Notes: generated by a model from the sequence alone, not told the origin. DNA of 64,000 bases from Tuctoria greenei (GCA_036927565.1 JAYESD010000008.1:114188279-114252278); one strand, 5' to 3'; positions 11,211 through 22,120 are shown, numbered from the stretch's first letter. Translations and numbers: made by a program.

Positions 11211-11253
11211 TTCCATCCAAGCGTCGCAAGGGCTTACTTAAGAAGGAAAGCAC
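11211..11253 (+). promoter_or_regulatory. Conserved block upstream of the G1 antisense gene
   Basis: TTTCCATCCAAGCGTCGCAA, a few bases, then TTACTTAAGAAGGAAAG lies about 100-135 bases upstream of the antisense-gene ATG (11347). The same block in the same position is present in G2 (29690-29735) and G3 (60883-60923), although the surrounding non-coding sequence differs. CTTAAGAA could serve as a TATA-like element. That it is the promoter of the antisense gene is inference from conservation and position. The rest of 10827-11346 shows nothing recognisable. Confidence 0.5.
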
Positions 11254-11346
11254 GCACCGTTTGGGGTTCTTTACGCCTCGCATCTGATCTTGCGCTCAAA
11301 CTCCCGACTTGTGCTTGATCTTCCTCTCCTGCCTTGTTGTGCTGCG

Positions 11347-14300
11347 ATGGAGTTGGGTCTCTACGAGAGTCGTTTGAAGACCGACGGTGACCTGAAGAAG
11401 GTCCGGGCCCTCATGGGATGGTCCTTGGACTTCTTCAACCGCTCGGTCCGCGCCAGGGGAGAGCTCCCGTTTGAGAAGGAGCACGCTGGCGAAATGGTGT
11501 ACTTCTCCTCGTACGCCATGGTGGGGTTGATCCCACCTTTTTCCTCCTTTTTCTTGATGCTGCTAGACTTCTATGGTCTGCAGCTGTACCACCTTGGCCC
11601 CCACTCCATTCTTCTTGTGTCTATCTTCGTCCACTTCTGTGAGATGTGGGTGGGCACCCCCCCTGCATTGAACTCTTCCGGACCTTCTTTACCGTCCATA
11701 CCACCGGTAGGAGCAATGAGTACCTTGGCTTCTACTACTTCGTGAAGCGCAAGAAGTGCCCATTCAAGTACCTCCGGTCGTTTCCTTCTGGGAAATGGGA
11801 TGATTGGAAGAAGGATTGGATAGTCATCCGGGTGGAGGAGCACGAGAGGCTGGAGCTGCCCGAAGGCCTCCCCAACATCGACACGACAATCTGGAGTGAA
11901 GCTCTGGTGCTGGCGGAAGCCTTCAACCCTGCTCTGATCAGGATCCGCCAATGTGTGGAGGGAGGATTGACTCCTCGGGCGGTGTTTTGCAACTTCCTGG
12001 TCAACAGGTGGGCACTGCTGAAGAGGAGAGAAAAACTCGCTTGGGCCCTCAACAGTGTGATGGACGACGACCGGGTCGAGACCGGGCTGAAGTCCAACAT
12101 GGCGGGGACAACCTTGGAGTTTCATCTCAAGAAGTTCCAGCACGGCATCAACATCGCGGGTGACGACTTGAATCCGCCATCAGCTTTTCTCCCTCTGAAC
12201 GTGGAAGTAGAGTTCAGCAGGGAGCTCCAGCGGAAGATGCCCGTCCTTGACGACCTTGGTGTCGTCGAGAGAAGATCGACCTCCAGGGTGGTGATCCCTT
12301 GAGCCTCCGAAGGTGGCTCCGACCCTGCCCCGAAGCCAAGGGTAGAGGTCGTCGGCAAGGGCAAGGAGCCGGCGGACGAACCCTTGAGCCGGAAGAGGAA
12401 GCTGCAGCATGCCGACAGAAGGTCCGTCAGGCCTTCCACCTCTGCATCGGCTCCTTCTCCCCGGAGGGGGGGGTCTTCTATGACCGCGGCGACTATACCC
12501 GCAGCGGCATCCTCCCAAGGTGCTAGCTCCGGGCATGCGACTCCAGCACCGGGGCCGGTTGAGGCCTCTAGGTCCGGAGGTTCTTCCCAATCAAGGGGAG
12601 CCTCGACTAGGGAAATGCCCGTGGCTGCAACAAGTTCCGGGGGGCCTTCCGGAGCTTCCACGCCGACGGCGGCTATGACCAGCCCAGAACGCCCGGGAAA
12701 GAGGTTCCGCGCAAGCTGGTGCGGAAGCCACCCGAGGTAATTTTTAATCTTTACCTCAGACAGTTGTTTTGTTGTAATAATTGTTTTTTAAGTTTCTTCA
12801 TCCATCACCTGCAGCGTTCCCAAGAAGAGAAGTGAGGCTCCACCCTCAGCCACAGCAGCTGAAGCTGTGAGGGCGGAAGCTTCTGCTCCTGTCCCGGTGC
12901 TGCCCCAAGTGGTGGCTGAAGCTGCAACAGCTCCAGCGCCAGCTGTCGTGGTCATGGACCTCGACTCATCCCCAGAGACTCCCGTGGTAGCGCCAGACCG
13001 CGGGAGAGAAGATGCGCCAGCGGCACCTGCTCCGGAGGTTGAAGCTCCGGGTCCTGGTGCAGAGATGATGGAAGCTCCGGCCGTTGAGCCAGAGGAAGCA
13101 GTAATTCCGGCCCCAGAGCCGGAAATTTTCGAGGCCCCGGCGATTGAGCCGGAGGTAGTTGAAGTCCCGGCGTGCGCGCCGAATGTTGAGGAAGTCCCGG
13201 CGGTTGGGCTGGCTACCTCTGAAGCACCAGCCGCAGAGCCGATTGTTGTTGAAGCTCCAGCCGCAGGGCCGGTTGATGTTGAAGACCTTCCGGCTCCCGA
13301 GCCGGTTGTTGTAGAAGCGTCGGCGCTCGAGCCCCCAGTAGAGGAGGTGCCCAGGCCGAAGCCAGAAATAACCCCTGCTTCGGGAATGACGACGTCGGAG
13401 ATTCCCGCGGCTGAGCCGAAGTGCCTGGAAGAGGTTGCTGGCCCCCTGCCTGAGGGGGCAAATGAAGACCTGGTGGCGGGGCCTTCGGAACCACTTCCGG
13501 AGGTCGAAACTTCATCAGTTGGACCCTCCTCGATGGCGACTGAGGTCATCCTGGAGGACGGCCCTAGTGCCATGGAGACCCAGGGGACCACTCTTGTGGA
13601 GTGGGACCCAATTTTTGTATCTGAAAACCCGCTGGAACCAGCAGAGGAGACCCCAGCAGGTCCGGAACCTATCCCGTTGTCATTGTCTATTGACAACGCC
13701 TGTTCCAGTCTGCTTCAAGTCCAACTGGCCTTCTTCCACGACAGCAAGGCTCTTGAAGAGGAGCGCCAAACCCTTAGGCGGTGGCGTAACCGGCTCTACT
13801 TCGAGACCAAGCTCGCACAGTCGAGGCTAGCAGATGACTAAGAGTGGATCAAGCGGGAGAAGGTCCGCCTGGAATACTGGGGCAAATTATTGGATGACAG
13901 GGAGAGTATGACTCGTGCCCTCGACGCTCAATCCCGGGAGATTTATGAGCAGACCAAAGCAGCTAATAGTGCGGCCGATGAAAGCCAAGAAAGGCTTGAG
14001 GCCATTATCACTACTCTCATCAAGCGCCGGGAGGCACTTGAGGAGAGGGAGAAACGGCTCAAAGATGAAGAGCGGAAACTCCTAGAGCTGCGGGATGACG
14101 TCCTGAGGAGGGAGGTGGAGCTCACCGAGAAGATGGCTCTGGCCGACAAGGGCCTCGAAGAGCGCGCCAAGAAATTGGAAGAGCGCTGCACTGAGGAGGA
14201 GGAGAAGGCATGGGTGCGAGGGCAGTAACTCTACGAGAAAGAGTGTACCCTTGCTGCCAGGGAGAAGAAAGTGAGGGGCACTGAGAAGGACCTGGTTGAC

Positions 14301-14828
14301 CGCCGGAACAAGATCCACCTCCGGGAGGAGGAGCTCGGAAAACTCGAGAAGCGAGTTGCTGAGAAGATTCAGCAAAACGCCAAAGAAATTGAGCGCCTCG
14401 CTCGTGAGAATTCTGAACTGGTGGCGGCCAGAAGATCCTTGGAAGAATTAAAGGGCTTGAGGACTGCGGACTCCCTACAGATTTGGGAGTTCCTGGGCAA
14501 GGCCAACGACACGGTGACACCGATGGGCTTCAGTCCTGTGCGCCCGGATGATCCGGAGCCGGAGCTGGACCTGGCGTTGCAGGCGTTGAGCTCGGCAGGT
14601 AGCAAACTCTCCAAGGTGGGCGACGTCATCGCGGACCAATTGGAGGTTGAGGGGCAATCCTTGGCGAAGAACGTCGCAGAGTATGTGCTGACGTGCTACA
14701 CCAGCCGGAATCCCCAATTTCTTCTGGACCTGGTGCTTGAAGGTCCCGTTGAAGGAGAAGGTGAAGCTGCCCGAGCCAACGTGTCGGAGGTTGCCCAGAA
14801 GGTCGCCCAATTCTTCCATAGGGTCTAG
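11347..14828 (+). pseudogene. G1 antisense gene (PF04195-like, spliced, coiled coil)
   Basis: The gene lies on the strand opposite to gag-pol. From ATG 11347 it encodes (1) an N-terminal domain with LMGWSLDFFNR, MVYFSSYAMVGLIPPFSSFF, LLDFYGLQLYHLGPHSI and later YYFVKRKKCPFKYL, the pattern of the Pfam family 'putative gypsy type transposon' (PF04195). Then come (2) a Ser/Ala/Pro linker, (3) repeats of the type EAPAxEPxVVE (about 12960-13430), and (4) a long Glu/Lys/Arg coiled coil (13730-14450) plus a conserved tail. An intron at 12737-12814 joins the parts in frame. Breaks: a 1-base deletion near 11655 relative to G2, and stops at 12300, 13839 and 14226. The function in Tat elements is unknown. 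Confidence 0.8.
12737..12814 (+). other. Putative intron in the G1 antisense gene (78 bp)
   Basis: The donor is CCCGAG/GTAATT and the acceptor CACCTGCAG/CGTTCC, with a T-rich stretch before the acceptor. Exon 1 ends with two bases of a codon. Removing the 78 bases joins the frame ending GSHP to the frame starting VPKKRSEAPP without a stop, while reading through meets TAA at once. G2 and G3 have introns of the same length at the same place. No transcript was seen, so splicing is inferred. Confidence 0.75.
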
Positions 14829-16246
14829 GACCATCTCTGTAGTTCCCACTTGTATTCTCTCTTCTTCTTCCTCAATTTTGTAATCTCTTGTCTCCAGATG
14901 AATGAAATCCCCAAGTTTTTGTGAATTTCACTTTTTGTCTTCAAAACTTTTGTCTTCACTTGGCCCCCTGGTAGATGTACACAATTTGATTGTGAACATG
15001 TACCAAGAGGATATTATGTTTCGTTGAAGACTCATTTGCTTCGAACTTGTAGAGTGTAGGTCCAAAGTCTTCGATAGTGAAGGCCCCCTGAGGTCGAATT
15101 GACTACCGTCGGAGCTTAGTAGCTCCGGCAATAGTCCCTATCAACGCGTAGAACATCGATAGTTAGCCCTTCGGGGTGTCAGAGCTTAGTAGCTCCGGCA
15201 GTGACCTTTGCCAACGCGTAGCTTGTCGGCAGCAGACTCCACTTGTGGGGTCTTCTCACCATCTTTTATTTTACGTCGACGGCTGGCCCCCCTAGCTTTA
15301 CCGGAGCTTGGTTGCCCCGGTGATGCTTGTTTTCAATGTTTAACATCGATTACAAGTCACCTAAGGGGAGTCGGAGCTTTGTTAGCTCCGACTTTTCTCC
15401 ATCAACGTGAATTCTTTATTTTTCCTGCACACTAAAGCCAAGAAAAATAGTAAAATTCGTTTCTTGTCTATAACTTCACCGCGTCCTACGATTCTCAAGA
15501 AAATTTTAGGTCTAACGCGATTCTGAATACAACTGAATGCGTTGTCTTTTCTTCCATATCCCATTGTACTTGGACCCGCCTTACTTCGGCCTGCCAGTTT
15601 GTAGGTAGAGTGGCGTACTTAGGGTGCTTGACCAGACTAAGTCGATAGCACACTCTGGCCCTAGGTTGGCTTGGCGACATTCAGGCAAGTGGGCCACGAA
15701 CAATATTTGAATCCAAAATAATCGACAATACAACTTGAATTGTATATGAACCGGTCGAACTAAATTTTCTTAAGAATTGCACGTCCTTGTTATAGACAAG
15801 AAAGAGAAAAATAAAAAAGAATGTTGAGCCTGTACAAGATAAATGCACGTGGAGTCTGTTTCACATGAAGATGTCTTTCATTATAGGTTTGGGGTACAGG
15901 GGAAACAAGTGCACTCTTAGGGTACGGAACCAGGCTAAGCGTGTTTAATTTCTCGTTTGACCTAGGGTAGCTAGCCACACTTTTAGTCTTGATACTGTGA
16001 CAAGTGTTGCATGAACTTTGCGGACCTTCCTGGAAAGGTCCGGCTGTTCTCCCGGAGGAACTACCCGACTTTGTACAATGACTCTATAACATACACCCAA
16101 GTTACTACAGACTGACCTCCGTGATATTAAGTGTAGAACGTACGGAGGTGCTCAATGTTCCAAGGATTTGGGAGAGGTGTCCCATCCTCGGTGGCCAAGC
16201 GAACGCTTCCGGGGCAGGATACTTTAATCACTCGGAAGGGTCCTTC
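14829..16246. other. G1 spacer between antisense gene and integrase, no gene
   Basis: This 1.4-kb stretch carries no supported gene. 15060-15420 holds degenerate repeats built around GGAGCTTAGTAGCTCCGGC-type palindromes and TCAACGCGTAG-type units, about 100-110 bp apart. The same position in G3 carries a much larger array. Toward 16130-16246 the minus strand still shows the end of the integrase C-terminus in broken frames (VIKVSCPG, LATEDGT). The hypervariable 3' untranslated region of Tat elements is known to gain tandem repeats. Confidence 0.6.
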
Positions 16247-17338
16247 TCAACTGGGGGAGAGTTTGTTTAACCCTTCTCTGGATTGTATTCTCCGTAGCAC
16301 CAGATCACCTTCCTTAAGCTGTCGGTTGTGTACATACCGCTGATGATAGCGCTGAAGGGCTTGGCGGTATCGGGCATTCCGAACAGCTGCTTGGCACCTT
16401 CCCTCCTCAAGGAGGTCTAGGTCTCCACGCCGGAGCTGGTCCTGCGTGGCTTCGTCGAAGGTCCGGACCCGGAGTGAACCCAAGGTGATTTCCGGAGGAA
16501 GGATTGCTTCAGCTCCATACACCAGGAAGAAGGGTGTCTCTCCAGTTGACCGGTTTGGAGATGTTCTGTTGGCCCACAAAGTGGGCGGAAGCTCTTCAAT
16601 CCAGTTGGATCCATGTTTTTTCAAGCGCTCATAGGTGCGCGTTTTGAGTCCTTTAAGGATCTCAACATTTGCTCTCTCGGCTTGGCCATTGCTTGCTGGG
16701 TGAGCTACGGAGGCGTAGCAAACTTGAATGCCGAGGTCTTCGCAATATCCTTGAAATGCAGAGTTTGTGAATTGAGTCCCATTATCGGTGATGATTTTGT
16801 TTGGGACTCCAAATCTGCATACAATGGACTGCAAAAAGTTGATAGCTGATTGCTTGTTGATTGTCACAACTGGGGTTGCTTCCGGCCACTTGGTGAACTT
16901 GTCAATGGCAACGTACAGGAACTTGTAACCTCTGACGGCTCTTGGGAAAGGTCCCAAGATGTCCATCCCCCACACAGCGAAGGGCCATGTAGGAGGTATC
17001 ATTTGTAGGGGCTGAGCCGGTGTGTGAATTTGCTTTGCATGAAATTGACATGCTTTGCATTTCTTCACCAACTCAGTTGCATCCTGGAGTGTTGTAGGCC
17101 AGTAGAAGCCATGTCGAAAGGCTTTACCAACCAGCGTGCGGGAAGACGCGTGGTTCCCACACTCGCCTCCATGGATTTCTGCGAGGAGCTCGCAGCCTTC
17201 TTCCCTTGTGATGCACCGCATTAGGATGCCATTGGCACCGCATCGGTAGAGATACCCTTCTACCAACGTGTATCTTTTAGCCAATCTGACTACCCGGTCA
17301 GCGGATACATCATCGTCGGGAAGGATGTTGTCTTTCAA
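16247..17338 (-). CDS. pol: G1 integrase (nearly intact)
   Basis: Integrase inserts the element cDNA into the genome. The frame holds the zinc-binding HHCC site (HGGECGNHASSRTLVGKAF, later CKACQFHAK). The DDE core follows with VWGMDILGPFP, IDKFTKWPEA, FGVPNKIITDNGTQF and HPASNGQAERAN, so both aspartates and the glutamate are present. A C-terminal part with YVHNRQLKEGDLVLRRI comes last. The frame ends at 16247 in a TGA where W is expected in the following sequence, so the last part of the C-terminus is cut off. Upstream it was continuous with RNase H before a stop at 17696. Confidence 0.85.
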   Translation of the reverse strand: MKDNILPDDDVSADRVVRLAKRYTLVEGYLYRCGANGILMRCITREEGCELLAEIHGGECGNHASSRTLVGKAFRHGFYWPTTLQDATELVKKCKACQFHAKQIHTPAQPLQMIPPTWPFAVWGMDILGPFPRAVRGYKFLYVAIDKFTKWPEATPVVTINKQSAINFLQSIVCRFGVPNKIITDNGTQFTNSAFQGYCEDLGIQVCYASVAHPASNGQAERANVEILKGLKTRTYERLKKHGSNWIEELPPTLWANRTSPNRSTGETPFFLVYGAEAILPPEITLGSLRVRTFDEATQDQLRRGDLDLLEEGRCQAAVRNARYRQALQRYHQRYVHNRQLKEGDLVLRRIQSREGLNKLSPS

Positions 17339-17695
17339 GTAGTTCCGGATCTCCGAGATCCATGCATCAGAACTAACTTGAGCATTTGAGTCTTGTGTGC
17401 TGGGTTGCTCGGAGCTTCTGGCAGCACCTACGACCCTTGATGGTTGTCATGGTAACAGGGCCATCGGGACCGTCAGCTTCGGGATGCTGATTTCGCCCCC
17501 TTCGCTTAGTTCGGCAGGCTGAGCTGTGGGTTTTGACAACCTCCGGACAAAAGTTCCGTCACGAGTCGGAGCTCCAGTTGACGCTTTTGTCGAGAGTTCG
17601 TCGGCTTCAGCGTTGTGGGCATGCTGGACATGGTGGAGATCTAGGACTTCGAAGTCCTTCTGAAGCCTCTGGACTTCAAGGAGGTAAGCAGCTAG

Positions 17696-19654
17696 CTAGG
17701 GGTTGTTGCAGGAGCATTCACCCTTCACCTGCTTAATGATGAGCTGCGAATCTCCCTTGACCAGCAGTTGCTTGACACCGTATGACAGTGCCACCCTTAG
17801 TCCGTAAATGAGTGCTTCATATTCCGCCATGTTGTTGTTCGCCTTGAAATCAAGGTGTACCATGTATTTTACCTTCTCTCCGGTTGGTGCGAGGAGAAGG
17901 ATTCTAGCTCCGGCCCCCTGCTTTTGCATGGAGCCGTCGAAGTAGAGGGTCCAGTGAGGCTCGGTGAATACTGGAGCTTTGTGTTCCGGCTTCTGCTCGC
18001 TGGGGCCCCCAGGGTTTGATGGAGAGGGAGTCCATTCTGCCACGAAATCTGCCAATGCTTGACTCTTGATTGCTTGCCTTGAAATGAATTCGAGATCGAA
18101 TTCAGCCAATTCCGCTGCCCACTTTGCAATATTCCCAGTTGAGTTGGGATTATGCAAGATTGCTCGAAGTGGGTAAGAGGTCACCACTGAGATTTTGTGA
18201 GCTTGGAAGTAATGGCGAAGCTTCCTGGAGGCAATAAGAACTGCATAGAGCAGCTTATGCACCTCTAGGTATCGAGTCTTGGCATCATGTAGTACTTCGC
18301 TGATGAAGTACACTGGGCGCTGAATGGTCCGGACCCTCTCAGAGGGGCCCGGAGCTTCCTCTTCACTGATCCGGATTCTCTCGGAGGGATCCAGATTTTC
18401 TTTGGGGACCTCCGGGTCCTGGCTGGAGGAACCCGGAGCTTCTTCCGAAGTGACCTGGACCCTCCCGGAGGGGTCTGGGTCTTCTAAAGTGACTTCTTGT
18501 GGAAAGTCTGGGAGCTGGGACCCAGACTCGCTTTCAGGATCCTCCGGACCCTCCCGAAGGGGTCTGGATTCCTGTGTATGGGATAGTTCTGGTCTCTCTG
18601 CGACCAGGACCATACTGACGACTTCGTCAGTGGTTGAAATGTAAAGCGGCAAAGGCTCACCAGGGTTCGGAGCTACCAGAATTGGTAGGGTGGTGAGGAA
18701 TTGTTTTAGCTCCTGGAATCCCTTTTCCGCTTCTTCAGACCATTGGAATGGTCCGGACTTCCTCAATAATTTGAAGAAGGGGAGTGTCCGTTCCGCCAGT
18801 CTTGAAATGAACCGGCTGAGGGCTGCTAGACATCCAGTTAGCTTTTGGACATCTTTGATGCGGGCTGGTGGCCGCATGTCTTCAATGACCTTGATCTTCG
18901 CCGAATTAGCTTCTATGCCCCGGTGACTTACCAGGAAACCAAGAAGTTTTCCGGAGCTAACCCCAAAGACACACTTGTCTAGGTTTAGCTTTGTGCGGGT
19001 GACCCGCAGCTTATCGAAGACACCCTGCAAGGTGTCAAGGAGTGACTCCTTGTTCTTGACCTTGACCACGATGTCATCGATGTACACTTCTACTATGTCT
19101 CTAATGAATTCTTCAAAGGTTTTGTACATAGCTCGTACAAAGGTTGAAGCTGCATTTTTGAGACCAAATGGCATGGCTGTATAACAGTACAATCCATCTA
19201 CTGTGATGAAAGAGGTATGCTCTTCATCTTCCCTAGACATTCTGATTTGATGATACCCAGCATATGCGTCTAGGAAACACAGTAATTCACACCCGGAGGT
19301 GGAATCCACTATCTGATCTATTCTGGGTAGTGTGAATGGATCTTTTGGACATGCCTTATTTAGTGTTGTGTAGTCGATACACATCCGAAGCTTCCCGCCG
19401 GCCTTGGGCACAACGACTGGGTTTGCCAGCTATTTTGGATGGAAGACTTCTCGGATGAATCCAGCTTCGAGCAACTTCTTTACTTCTTGTCGGATGAAGT
19501 TATGTCGCTCTACGGATTGCTTCCGAGGCTTCTGATGCACAGGCCGGGCGTCGGGGTAGATCTTTAGATTGTGCTCAATCACTTCCCTGGGGATCCCAGG
19601 CATTTGTGACGGTTGCCAGGCAAACACGTCGACATTGTCCTGGAGGAAAGTCAT
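17696..19654 (-). pseudogene. pol: G1 reverse transcriptase with two RNase H regions
   Basis: Reading from 19654: NVDVFAWQPSQMPGI and VKKLLEAGFIREV, a TAG at 19430 where other copies have W, then GGKLRMCIDYTTLNKACPKD, LDAYAGYHQI, MPFGLKNAASTF and the catalytic box VYIDDIVVK. After the thumb (LGFLVSHRGIEAN) comes a first RNase H region (RPVYFISEVLHDAKTRY, LRHYFQAHKI). A second RNase H follows (WTLYFDGSMQKQGAGARILL, NNNMAEYEALIYGLRVAL, VKGDSQLIIKQV). Two RNase H regions are a hallmark of the Tat lineage. A Glu/Ser/Pro-rich insert (about 18330-18580) lies between RT and the first RNase H. The frame ends at TAG 17696; broken linker to integrase fills 17339-17695. Confidence 0.85.
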
Positions 19655-19666
19655 GAGCGTGAGTTC

Positions 19667-20437
19667 CTATTTGTCGTTCAATCCCCCCGATATACAGGTG
19701 GTCTGAGCGGCATCGGAACCAATTTGGACGACTTTGACGGGAATGTCGGTGTCGCCGCTTGGCTGCACACGAGGTGCAGAAGTCGAGCCTCGCTGACGAA
19801 TGCTCGGGGGTTTTGGAGCTTGCTCCTGCCTGGAGTCCTCCTCTTGCGCCGTGGTAAGTGCATGGAGTTCCTCCAGAGCAGTTACTCCGGCAGTACGATC
19901 TCCGCGGATCCGGAGAATGCCTACTGGTGTTGGCATCTTTAACACCAGGTAACCATAATGAGCAGCTGCCATGAATTTGTACAAGGCAGGCCTACCCAAG
20001 ATGGCATTGAAGGGTAAGTGGATCTGAGCAATGTCAAAGACCAACTTCTCAGTGTGATACTTCTCCCGGGTCCCGAAGGTAACGGGGAGGGTAATAGCTC
20101 GAAGTGGGGTAATGGCTCCCGGACCTACTCCGGAGAAAGGTCGGGAGGGGTGGAGATCCGAAGGTCGGAGCTGAAGCTTGGTAAAAGCTTCGAAGCTTAT
20201 GATATTGAGCCCTGAACCTCCGTCTATCATAACATGGTGGAGCTGGATGTTATTGATGGTAGGAGATACCATCAAAGGTAGCTGACCTGCTCCAACCATG
20301 CTTCGAGGGCAGTCCGAAGCATCAAAGTGATGGCTGTGTCCATCCACTTCCGATGAGGCTCCGCCCTGGGTGTAGGAGCTACAACAGACATGTCCCGATG
20401 CATAGTCTTGATGACGCGGCGGGAGGTAATGTCCCAT
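19667..20437 (-). CDS. pol: G1 protease region
   Basis: This is an aspartic protease of the retropepsin type that cuts the polyprotein. Landmarks are LPLMVSPTINNIQLHHVMID, the active site MIDGGSGLNIIS, VTFGTREKYHTEKLVFD, LPFNAILGRPALYKFMA and HYGYLVLKMPTP. The active-site triplet is D-G-G rather than the usual D-S/T-G, and G3 has the same DGG, so this is a family trait rather than decay. The C-terminal 60 residues are Gln/Ser/Pro-rich linker to RT. Gag lies upstream in another frame with a stop near 20600. Confidence 0.75.
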   Translation of the reverse strand: MGHYLPPRHQDYASGHVCCSSYTQGGASSEVDGHSHHFDASDCPRSMVGAGQLPLMVSPTINNIQLHHVMIDGGSGLNIISFEAFTKLQLRPSDLHPSRPFSGVGPGAITPLRAITLPVTFGTREKYHTEKLVFDIAQIHLPFNAILGRPALYKFMAAAHYGYLVLKMPTPVGILRIRGDRTAGVTALEELHALTTAQEEDSRQEQAPKPPSIRQRGSTSAPRVQPSGDTDIPVKVVQIGSDAAQTTCISGGLNDK

Positions 20438-20601
20438 GATCCACCAAAAATGGTGTTCATGGTCTTTCGACGTTCATTGTCAGAGACGTCGGAATCGTCG
20501 TCGACGGAGGTGTAGACGGCCTTCAGGACCTTTTTGGGATCCTGAAAACCTAACTCCTCTTCAGCCGGAGCTTCGTCAACTTTTTGTTTTGCTTCCCTCT
20601 A

Positions 20602-22083
20602 TCAGAAAGGAGCTTCTTCCCGGCGCTTGTTGTAGCGCTCGGCAAGGTTTTGGACCTCCCGGCAGTCTTCCAAACTGTGGCTGTCCGTTTTGTGAATTGG
20701 ACACCACACCTTGGGTTTGCCACCGTCTTCAGAAGACGGTCGAGGTCGCTTCTCGGGGCGTGGCCCCCGGCCACCCGGAGCTGCAGCAGCTGCAGCATTG
20801 GATGCACCGGCCGCCGGCTTCTTCTTGTCGTTGGTCTTTTTCTTCTTCTTGCCGTTCCCGGAGGTAGCGGCTTCTTCTTTAGAGGATTTCTTGTGATCCT
20901 CTGGAGTTGGTTTGGAGTGCATTTCACGGTCCTCCGCAGCTCTGGCACATTTGTCAGCCAAGTTGAAGAGTTCCGTGACACTGGTAATCTCCTTGATTGC
21001 CAGTTTCTCCAGCATCTTCTTATCCCGCACTCCCTGTCTAAATGCCACGATGACAGAGGCGCTAGAGATAGAAGGGATAGTGTTTCGTACCTGAGAGAAT
21101 CTCTGGATGAATGATCGCAGGGATTCTCCTCCTTTTTGCACAACTGCAAAAAGGTCCAGTTTGGTGCCTGGTCGGGTGTAAGAACTCCCGAAGTTGGCGG
21201 TGAACTGCCGGCACAACTCCTCCCAACTGCTGATGGAGTTGGGTGGAAGGCTCATAAACCAGGACCTGGCGGTCCCAGTTAAAGCCACTGGGAAATAATT
21301 GGCCATTACGACCTCATTTCCTCCAGCTGCCAAGATAGTAGTGGAGTAAATCTGAAGAAATTCGACAGGATTAACAGTCCCGTCGAACTTCTCCGGCAGG
21401 TGAGGCCGGAACTTCTGTGGCCACCTGACCATACGCAGATGCATGGCCAGGGCTGAACAGCCTCCTCCTACTCCTTCAGGAGCAGGAATGTATTGAGCTT
21501 CTCGTCTTTCACGATCATGCTCAATATGGACTCGGCCGTCTTGTTGGCGATATCGGCGATCAAGCTCCGCCCGGAGGTCATGAGTTGAAAGCCTTGATAC
21601 CGTGTGAGTGTGTCGTGCCCCGGAGGGTAACGACGTCACCTGCTGTGATGTAGCACGTCTCCTGTTGTTGGAAACGTGTGGACCAAGTCTGCCAGACAAG
21701 GTCCGCTGCTGCGATGGGGCCCGTCCTGAAGGAGGAGGACCTTGGTTGCTAAGGTGGTCGGCTGCTGCTGCAACCAAGTGTTCCACGTCGGCCCTCCACT
21801 GCTCCATTGCATCCCGGGATGCGTCCGGAGGTGGTGGGCACTGAAGAAGAGCACGTGCTGCATGAAGCGCGTGTTCTGAGTTGTTGAGATTTGCCGACGC
21901 AGTGATTGACACCGGTGCACCATCGCGTTGTCCAGCTTGATTTGCTGGTGAAGGCGATGGTGGTGGGAGTGTGACCCCTGCTGGAGCCGTGGTTCCTGCT
22001 GGTGGCTGCATATTGGAGGGGTTATCACCAACAGCTTGAACAGCGAGTTGACCATTGGATGATCCAGCGGCTGAGTTCACCAT
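20602..22083 (-). CDS. gag: G1 Gag (about 493 aa, intact)
   Basis: ATG 22083-22081 (MVNSAAGSSNG) is chosen as the start: it is the first ATG after the primer site and matches the G3 gag ATG at 49811. Parts are a low-complexity N-terminus, HLRMVRWPQKFRPHLPEKFD and the Retrotrans_gag domain (NYFPVALTGTARSWFMSLPP, LCRQFTANF, ESLRSFIQRFSQVRNTIP). A basic KKKKKTNDKKK stretch follows, then a zinc-finger-like motif CPIHKTDSHSLEDC. That motif is C-X2-H-X4-H-X4-C, so the second Cys of the usual knuckle is His. The frame is uninterrupted. Gag forms the particle and packages RNA. Confidence 0.88.
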   Translation of the reverse strand: MVNSAAGSSNGQLAVQAVGDNPSNMQPPAGTTAPAGVTLPPPSPSPANQAGQRDGAPVSITASANLNNSEHALHAARALLQCPPPPDASRDAMEQWRADVEHLVAAAADHLSNQGPPPSGRAPSQQRTLSGRLGPHVSNNRRRATSQQVTSLPSGARHTHTVSRLSTHDLRAELDRRYRQQDGRVHIEHDRERREAQYIPAPEGVGGGCSALAMHLRMVRWPQKFRPHLPEKFDGTVNPVEFLQIYSTTILAAGGNEVVMANYFPVALTGTARSWFMSLPPNSISSWEELCRQFTANFGSSYTRPGTKLDLFAVVQKGGESLRSFIQRFSQVRNTIPSISSASVIVAFRQGVRDKKMLEKLAIKEITSVTELFNLADKCARAAEDREMHSKPTPEDHKKSSKEEAATSGNGKKKKKTNDKKKPAAGASNAAAAAAPGGRGPRPEKRPRPSSEDGGKPKVWCPIHKTDSHSLEDCREVQNLAERYNKRREEAPF

Positions 22084-22100
22084 TCTTGAAGTCTCAGGCG

Positions 22101-22118
22101 CCCCTACCTGGCGCGCCA
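22101..22118 (-). other. G1 primer binding site
   Basis: Directly downstream of the 5' LTR the minus strand reads TTGGCGCGCCAGGTAGGGG. The equivalent place in G3 (49777-49794) reads TGGTGCGCCAAGTAGGGG. Both have the TGG start expected for pairing with a tRNA CCA end. I cannot name the tRNA with confidence. Confidence 0.7.
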
Positions 22119-22120
22119 AC

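Noticed and set aside
13213..13696. Long open frames on the minus strand over the G1 antisense gene (Ser/Gly/Ala-rich, up to 302 residues)
   Set aside because: They are the mirror of the Glu/Ala/Pro repeat region; GC-rich codon repeats keep the opposite strand open. The same shadow appears in G2 and G3.
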